From Chloroflexota bacterium (GTDB lineage: Bacteria; Chloroflexota; Anaerolineae; VGOG01): a stretch of 45,244 bases of DNA. Under the pieces are notes generated by a model, which was given only the letters and a program-made list of their open reading frames with translations, had not been told where the DNA came from and did not search any database. Shown here piece after piece: positions 41,182 through 45,244 of this stretch; position 1 is the stretch's first letter, and each line of letters starts with the position of its first letter. The DNA is taken from positions 1-45,244 of the forward strand of contig JAUWOY010000028.1 of assembly GCA_030611885.1 (NCBI GenBank), read 5' to 3'. A program made the position numbers and the translations under genes.

Positions 41182-43095
41182 CTATCTTAAGACCCGTTCG
41201 TCCCCCACCCGTCTTGTCACCCTGCGTTCGTCCAGGTGCTCCATCAGCGCCAGGGCATATTTGCGACTGGCGGCGAACATGTCGCGCGCCTGAGCCACCG
41301 TGATAGCGCCTTCCTCTTCGATGTGCTCAACGACCCGCTTAACCATTTCTTCGTAGGTCTCCCTCAGAAACAGGACATCTTCACTGACCTGAATCAACCT
41401 TCCTTGCTGTACCAGAGCGTTCAGCACCTCCGTTCCCACCAGGGCCTCGCTGTCGGCTACCGAAGGGGTGGTGTAGGGATTCTTCCTGAAGGCGGCCAAT
41501 AGCTCTTGCACCTGGCGCTCCTGGTCAGCGCTGAACTTCACTCGATGTTCCGGCAGGCGCAGGGTGGCTTCTTCATCCACCAGCTTGTCCTCGCTCACGG
41601 CCCTACTTGCCACTTCGTTCAAGATTTTGGTGGATAATCTCAACTGGCTCTTGAGTTCTTCGCGGGGCATGCCCTGGCGCAACGGGTGCCGTCGGTGATA
41701 GCCTCGCAAGGTGATGACGAGTTTGTCCGCGAGTCTTTCCCAGCCTGACGCCGAGATGAGATACGGATTGTTGGCAACTAGATATTGGGTATTGGGTATT
41801 TTCTCGATCCTGCTGTCCAGGACCAGGGCTTGCTTGGTATCCAAAAGCTCCTGCAAAGCGTGACCTGCTTCTTCCGTAGCAAGGCCGCTGCGCTTTATCA
41901 GCGTGCGGAGCTGGCAGGGCTGGCTGGTTTCCAGCGATTGGAGAAGGATCTCCGCCGGGCTGCCGCGGGCCAGGGTCGCCAGTCTGGCAATGACCTCGGA
42001 GCGGAAGCGCCGGTGTCGCCGGCGGGGATGGGGGTCAATCACCCGCCCACCGCCTACGGTGATAGCAGGCGAGGGCTGGCGGACGATGAAACGATCGCCC
42101 CTGACCAGGACCACCGGCTCAGCCAGCCGCAACTGCACCCAGCCCTCCCCACCCGGCGGGATGGCCTCGCTGTCCAACAGCCGCGCCCTGGCCATGATCT
42201 CCGCCGAACCACTGAAGAATTTCAGCGGCGCATTGTGCCGCAGGGGACGGGGCGCGCTGGCCAGGTAGCGCAAGCGCACGTCTATTAGCCTGGTGGGCTT
42301 GAGCCAGCCGGGGATGGTCACCACATCGCCCCGCTGTACCTCATCTTTGCTCACCCCGGTCAAATTGATAGCCACCCGGCTGCCGGGAACAGCCCGTTCG
42401 ATCTTCTCTTTGTGAGTCTGGAGGCCACGCACCCTGGCCTTCAGCCGCTGGGGCAAAACCTCCACCTCCTGACCGACTCGCAAGTCGCCATCAATCAGCG
42501 TGCCCGTCACCACGGTGCCGAAACCAGCGATGGTGAATACGCGATCAATCGGGAGCCGGGGACGGCCCAGGTTGCTGCGGGGCGGCACGTTTTCCAGCAG
42601 CCTGTCCAACTCCTCCAACAAAGTTTGCAATCCCTGGCCTGTCCTGACTGAGACAGGAACCATGGCAGCCTCGGCCAGGTCGGTATCCTCCAGCAGCTCG
42701 GCCACGTCGAGTTGAACGAGTTCCAGCCATTCTTCATCCTCGATCAGGTCCATCTTGGTCAGGGCTACTACGCCGTTCGTCACCCCCAACAGGTGCAGGA
42801 TGGCCAGGTGTTCGCGCGTCTGGGGCATCACCCCTTCGTCGGCGGCCACTACGAAGAGCGCGGCGTCAATGCCACCTACGCCAGCCAACATGTTCTCGAT
42901 GAAGTCCCTGTGGCCAGGCACATCAACGATGCCCACTGACTCGCCGCTGGGCAGAGTGAGCCAGGCGAAGCCCAGGTCAATGGTCATCTCCCGTTCTTTC
43001 TCTTCCTTGAGACGGTCGGGATCAATGCCCGTCAGGGCCTCCACCAGCCTCGATTTGCCGTGGTCTACGTGTCCCGCCGTGCCGATTACTCGCAA
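41182..43095 (-). CDS. selB: selenocysteine-specific elongation factor SelB
   Basis: The 637-residue protein has an EF-Tu-like GTPase domain (GTAGHVDHGKS, DVPGHRDFIENML, TKMD), two beta-barrel domains (DRVFTIAGFGTVVTGTL), and C-terminal winged helices (ITVAQARDMFAASRKYALALMEHLDE, read in part). It carries Sec-tRNA to UGA codons at SECIS hairpins. The start is a TTG at 43095. selA, selC and selD are not in the window. A 7-bp array at 41781-41800 codes for KIPNTQY. Confidence 0.95.
   Translation of the reverse strand: MRVIGTAGHVDHGKSRLVEALTGIDPDRLKEEKEREMTIDLGFAWLTLPSGESVGIVDVPGHRDFIENMLAGVGGIDAALFVVAADEGVMPQTREHLAILHLLGVTNGVVALTKMDLIEDEEWLELVQLDVAELLEDTDLAEAAMVPVSVRTGQGLQTLLEELDRLLENVPPRSNLGRPRLPIDRVFTIAGFGTVVTGTLIDGDLRVGQEVEVLPQRLKARVRGLQTHKEKIERAVPGSRVAINLTGVSKDEVQRGDVVTIPGWLKPTRLIDVRLRYLASAPRPLRHNAPLKFFSGSAEIMARARLLDSEAIPPGGEGWVQLRLAEPVVLVRGDRFIVRQPSPAITVGGGRVIDPHPRRRHRRFRSEVIARLATLARGSPAEILLQSLETSQPCQLRTLIKRSGLATEEAGHALQELLDTKQALVLDSRIEKIPNTQYLVANNPYLISASGWERLADKLVITLRGYHRRHPLRQGMPREELKSQLRLSTKILNEVASRAVSEDKLVDEEATLRLPEHRVKFSADQERQVQELLAAFRKNPYTTPSVADSEALVGTEVLNALVQQGRLIQVSEDVLFLRETYEEMVKRVVEHIEEEGAITVAQARDMFAASRKYALALMEHLDERRVTRRVGDERVLR
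41781..41800. repeat. short 7-bp-unit array inside selB
   Basis: TATTGGG TATTGGG TATT; codes for the KIPNTQY segment between SelB winged-helix domains. Confidence 0.6.
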
Positions 43096-43110
43096 ACTTC
43101 ATCCACTCCT

Positions 43111-44289
43111 TCAGCGAAGTTTCTCGACCTTTTCCCCAGCGTGCACGATGCGCTCCTGCATCTCGCCGATCTGGCGGCGAGCATGTTCCTCCCAGGTCCG
43201 CCACAAGGCCATGATTTGAGCTCGGTCCACTTTGGCAGACTCCACCAACGGCGCAAACCGTTTTGCGTGCTCTTCGTTCCACCTATCCTGAGTGCGCCAG
43301 TGCTGTTCCCAAATCAACAGGTTCTTCTTCCAGCGCTTCTCATTCTCCGCCTGCCATTCTTCCAGTTGATTCTTCTGGCGTTTCTCCGCCAAACGTTGCA
43401 ACTCCGACACCTCGGCCTGACCGCGCTTCAGGCGCTCGTCTAGCTTTTCCAAGGCTGTCAAAGCTTGTTTGTTCCTCTCATACTGCTCCTTGGACCGCTG
43501 TATATGAGCCGCGTGCTCCTTCATTCTCTGGCGATGCTCCTCTATCTGTTCGGCCCACTCATTCATCTGCCTCACGCGCTGTTGCTCACCGAGCCGGATG
43601 GACTCGAAAAACTCCTGCTGCTCTTGCTTCAGTTCGGTCGCCTGCAAATCCAGTTCCCCTATCCGGTGATCACTTTTCCTGATTAATTCCTCCAAAAGCT
43701 GCAACTTTGCAGATTGAGCCTCAGTCCTCTTGAACAACTCGGGCGTCTCCTGCTGAAGCTCGGCTATCCGTTTGGCATTCTGCCGGGGGTGCTCTTCGAG
43801 ATAGGGTAGATTCCGCGTTCGGTTCTCGAGGTCTCTACCGAAGTCGGCTACCCGCTGCTGCAAGCTCAAGAGGGCCTCCCCCAGGCGCTGATCCTCAGCC
43901 CGTCGCTGTTGCAGCTCCTCCTCGTAGCGAGGCAGCTTTTGCAGCTCCTTCTTGATCTCCCCCAGAGCGCGGGTCTGGCTTTCCTGTTCCACTCGCCTCA
44001 CCCGTTGCGCATCCACCACAACCTTTCGATGTTGCTCATTGTATCGCTCTATGAGCAGCACGAGTTCATCCCTGAGTTGGTCGAGGGCCTTCTCGAGTTG
44101 GGGGAACTTGGTCAGTCGGGCCTGAGTGCGCGCCAACCTCCCCTCCTGTTCCTGTATCCTCCTGGCCTGCTCCGCGATCTCTGCGGACTGGCTCTCCACC
44201 CGCTGTTGGAGTTTGCCCAGGTCGGTCTTATCGCGCCGGCGCTCCTCGTCCAGCCAGGTGACCATCTGATTAAGTTGGTTCAAGTTCAT
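43111..44289 (-). CDS. long coiled-coil protein of unknown function
   Basis: The 392-residue product is almost all charged helix with heptad patterns (LGKLQQRVESQSAEIAEQARRIQEQEG; RIGELDLQATELKQEQQEF; SKEQYERNKQALTALEKLDERLKRG, each read in part). There is no signal peptide or membrane segment. The start is the ATG at 44289 with GGGAGGTGG upstream; the frame beyond it is shadow. Standing between phoU and selB with short gaps, it is cotranscribed with both. A structural or scaffold role is possible but unsupported. Confidence 0.75.
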   Translation of the reverse strand: MNLNQLNQMVTWLDEERRRDKTDLGKLQQRVESQSAEIAEQARRIQEQEGRLARTQARLTKFPQLEKALDQLRDELVLLIERYNEQHRKVVVDAQRVRRVEQESQTRALGEIKKELQKLPRYEEELQQRRAEDQRLGEALLSLQQRVADFGRDLENRTRNLPYLEEHPRQNAKRIAELQQETPELFKRTEAQSAKLQLLEELIRKSDHRIGELDLQATELKQEQQEFFESIRLGEQQRVRQMNEWAEQIEEHRQRMKEHAAHIQRSKEQYERNKQALTALEKLDERLKRGQAEVSELQRLAEKRQKNQLEEWQAENEKRWKKNLLIWEQHWRTQDRWNEEHAKRFAPLVESAKVDRAQIMALWRTWEEHARRQIGEMQERIVHAGEKVEKLR

Positions 44290-44312
44290 GTTCCACCTCC
44301 CGTTGGTGATTG

Positions 44313-44969
44313 TTACAGATTCAGTTCTTCCTCGCGCCCTGTGACCAAAAAGACTACCCGCTCGCCGATGTTGGTGGTGCGATCGGCGATGCGCTCCAGG
44401 TTGTGGGCTACCCAAAGCAAATGCGTAGCCCGGGTGATGGTTTTGGGATCCTGCGTCATAAAGAACATGAGTTCGCGGTATACCTGGTCATACAAGGCGT
44501 CCACCTCATCGTCCTCGGCGCCGAGGCGCCGCGCGGCGTCGGGATCGCGACGGATGAAAGCATCCAACTGGTGATGAAGGAGCTGGCGCCCTTTCTCAGC
44601 CATACGAGGGATATCAATCAGGGGCTTCAAGGGGGGCTGATCACCAATCATGAGAGTGATCTTGGCGATCCCTTTAGCGTAATCACCCATACGCTCCAGC
44701 TCAACGGCGATGCTGGAGACAGCGATGATGATCCGCAAATCGCTGGCCAAGGGCTGCTGGGTGGCGATCAGAACCAGGCATCTTTCCTCCAGATCGCTCT
44801 GAGCCTGATTAATCAGGACATCTTCATCAATGATCTGCTGCGCCAGCTCCAAGTCACGATTGGCCAGAGACTGGATCGAGCGCTCTATGGCCTTATCCAC
44901 CAACTCGCCCATGGCCAAGAGATCATCCTGCAGCTCGCCGATCTGCTCGTCGAAAGTCTCCCTCGGCAT
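44313..44969 (-). CDS. phoU: phosphate signalling protein PhoU
   Basis: The 218-residue protein is made of two PhoU three-helix repeats: DEQIGELQDDLLAMGELVDKAIERS, DLRIIIAVSSIAVELERMGDYA, then AEDDEVDALYDQVYRELMFFM and LLWVAHNLERIADRTTNIGE (each read in part). The ExxxD metal sites of both repeats are kept. PhoU damps the phosphate-sensing kinase and Pst transporter. No pst genes are in the window. AAGGAG supports the ATG at 44969. Confidence 0.93.
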   Translation of the reverse strand: MPRETFDEQIGELQDDLLAMGELVDKAIERSIQSLANRDLELAQQIIDEDVLINQAQSDLEERCLVLIATQQPLASDLRIIIAVSSIAVELERMGDYAKGIAKITLMIGDQPPLKPLIDIPRMAEKGRQLLHHQLDAFIRRDPDAARRLGAEDDEVDALYDQVYRELMFFMTQDPKTITRATHLLWVAHNLERIADRTTNIGERVVFLVTGREEELNL

Positions 44970-44998
44970 AAGTCATCTCCTTCCGCGAAGTTACGCTA

Positions 44999-45027
44999 AT
45001 TATACCGCTTAAATCGCCATTTGGCAA
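44999..45027 (-). promoter_or_regulatory. phoU operon promoter
   Basis: Minus strand TTGCCA (45027-45022), 17-base spacer, TATAAT (45004-44999). Confidence 0.8.
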
Positions 45028-45073
45028 AACCGCATCTACACCGCCGATTGCCGCCAAGTCTGAGAATCCAACC

Positions 45074-45101
45074 TTGACAGGCAAGGCGTAATAGCTATAA
45101 T
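45074..45101 (+). promoter_or_regulatory. strong rightward promoter at the window edge
   Basis: TTGACA (45074-45079), 16-base spacer, TATAAT (45096-45101). The leader that follows has a CAACTGAAAAGTTG hairpin, TGCTCCTTTT resembling an rRNA boxA, and a CCTGTGG/CCACAGG stem, and no gene before the window ends. Confidence 0.75.
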
Positions 45102-45244
45102 TAAGCCTACATTTCGCACCTTAACAACTGAAAAGTTGGTCTAGACAGGATCGGAAGTGACAAAATGCTCCTTTTGTGGTAGATTTACGTGACTGTGCCA
45201 AACACCTGTCCTGTGGTGAGGCCACAGGGCTAACCGCCATGGAA

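Overview
The window reads as a chromosomal segment of a fairly GC-rich bacterium, most likely a member of the Chloroflexota (Anaerolineae-like). This is inference from gene content: a division and cell-wall (dcw) cluster that includes the small basic protein Sbp, a riboflavin ABC uptake pair (RibX/RibY) under an FMN riboswitch, several Thr/Pro-linker lipoproteins, a DUF3160 lipoprotein, and frequent TTG/GTG starts. No taxonomic search could be run.

Left part (1-18 kb, accessory). Two exported proteins of unknown function sit behind near-identical 100-bp upstream repeats, next to an OmpR-type response regulator/histidine kinase pair. A VapBC-type toxin-antitoxin pair follows. A leftward group encodes a glycosyltransferase, a methyltransferase with extra C-terminal domains, and a Wzt-like ABC ATPase, with the tRNA-modifying enzyme MtaB upstream of them. 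Facing it is a carbamate kinase with foreign-looking codon use. Then come a DUF3160 lipoprotein, a TPR/zinc-ribbon gene pair, and a small defence/addiction island: HicAB, an unrecognised overlapping two-gene module, and HigBA. About 217 bp of promoter-bearing direct repeat flanks the HicAB/unknown part.

Middle (18-20.5 kb). A strong promoter, an FMN riboswitch with an overlapping intrinsic terminator, and ribX-ribY form a transcriptionally controlled flavin uptake unit.

Right part (20.5-41 kb). One long leftward dcw cluster runs mraZ-rsmH-ftsL-like-ftsI-murF-mraY-murD-ftsW-murG-(two CvpA-like membrane proteins)-murC-(Wzz-like)-murB-ddl-ftsQ-sbp-ftsA-ftsZ. It starts at a promoter with four 10-bp-spaced MraZ boxes. 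murE is absent from its usual place. The last operon is phoU-coiled-coil protein-selB, also leftward. A strong rightward promoter with a leader that may belong to an rRNA operon leaves the window at its right edge.

The most striking sequence-level signal is a family of degenerate tandem arrays whose unit is always 7 bp although the unit sequence differs from site to site. I find 13 of them. Several lie inside conserved enzymes (MtaB, MurC, MurG, MurD, MurF, SelB), where they add 7-residue-periodic peptides. Other families of short palindromic repeats fill the intergenic gaps.
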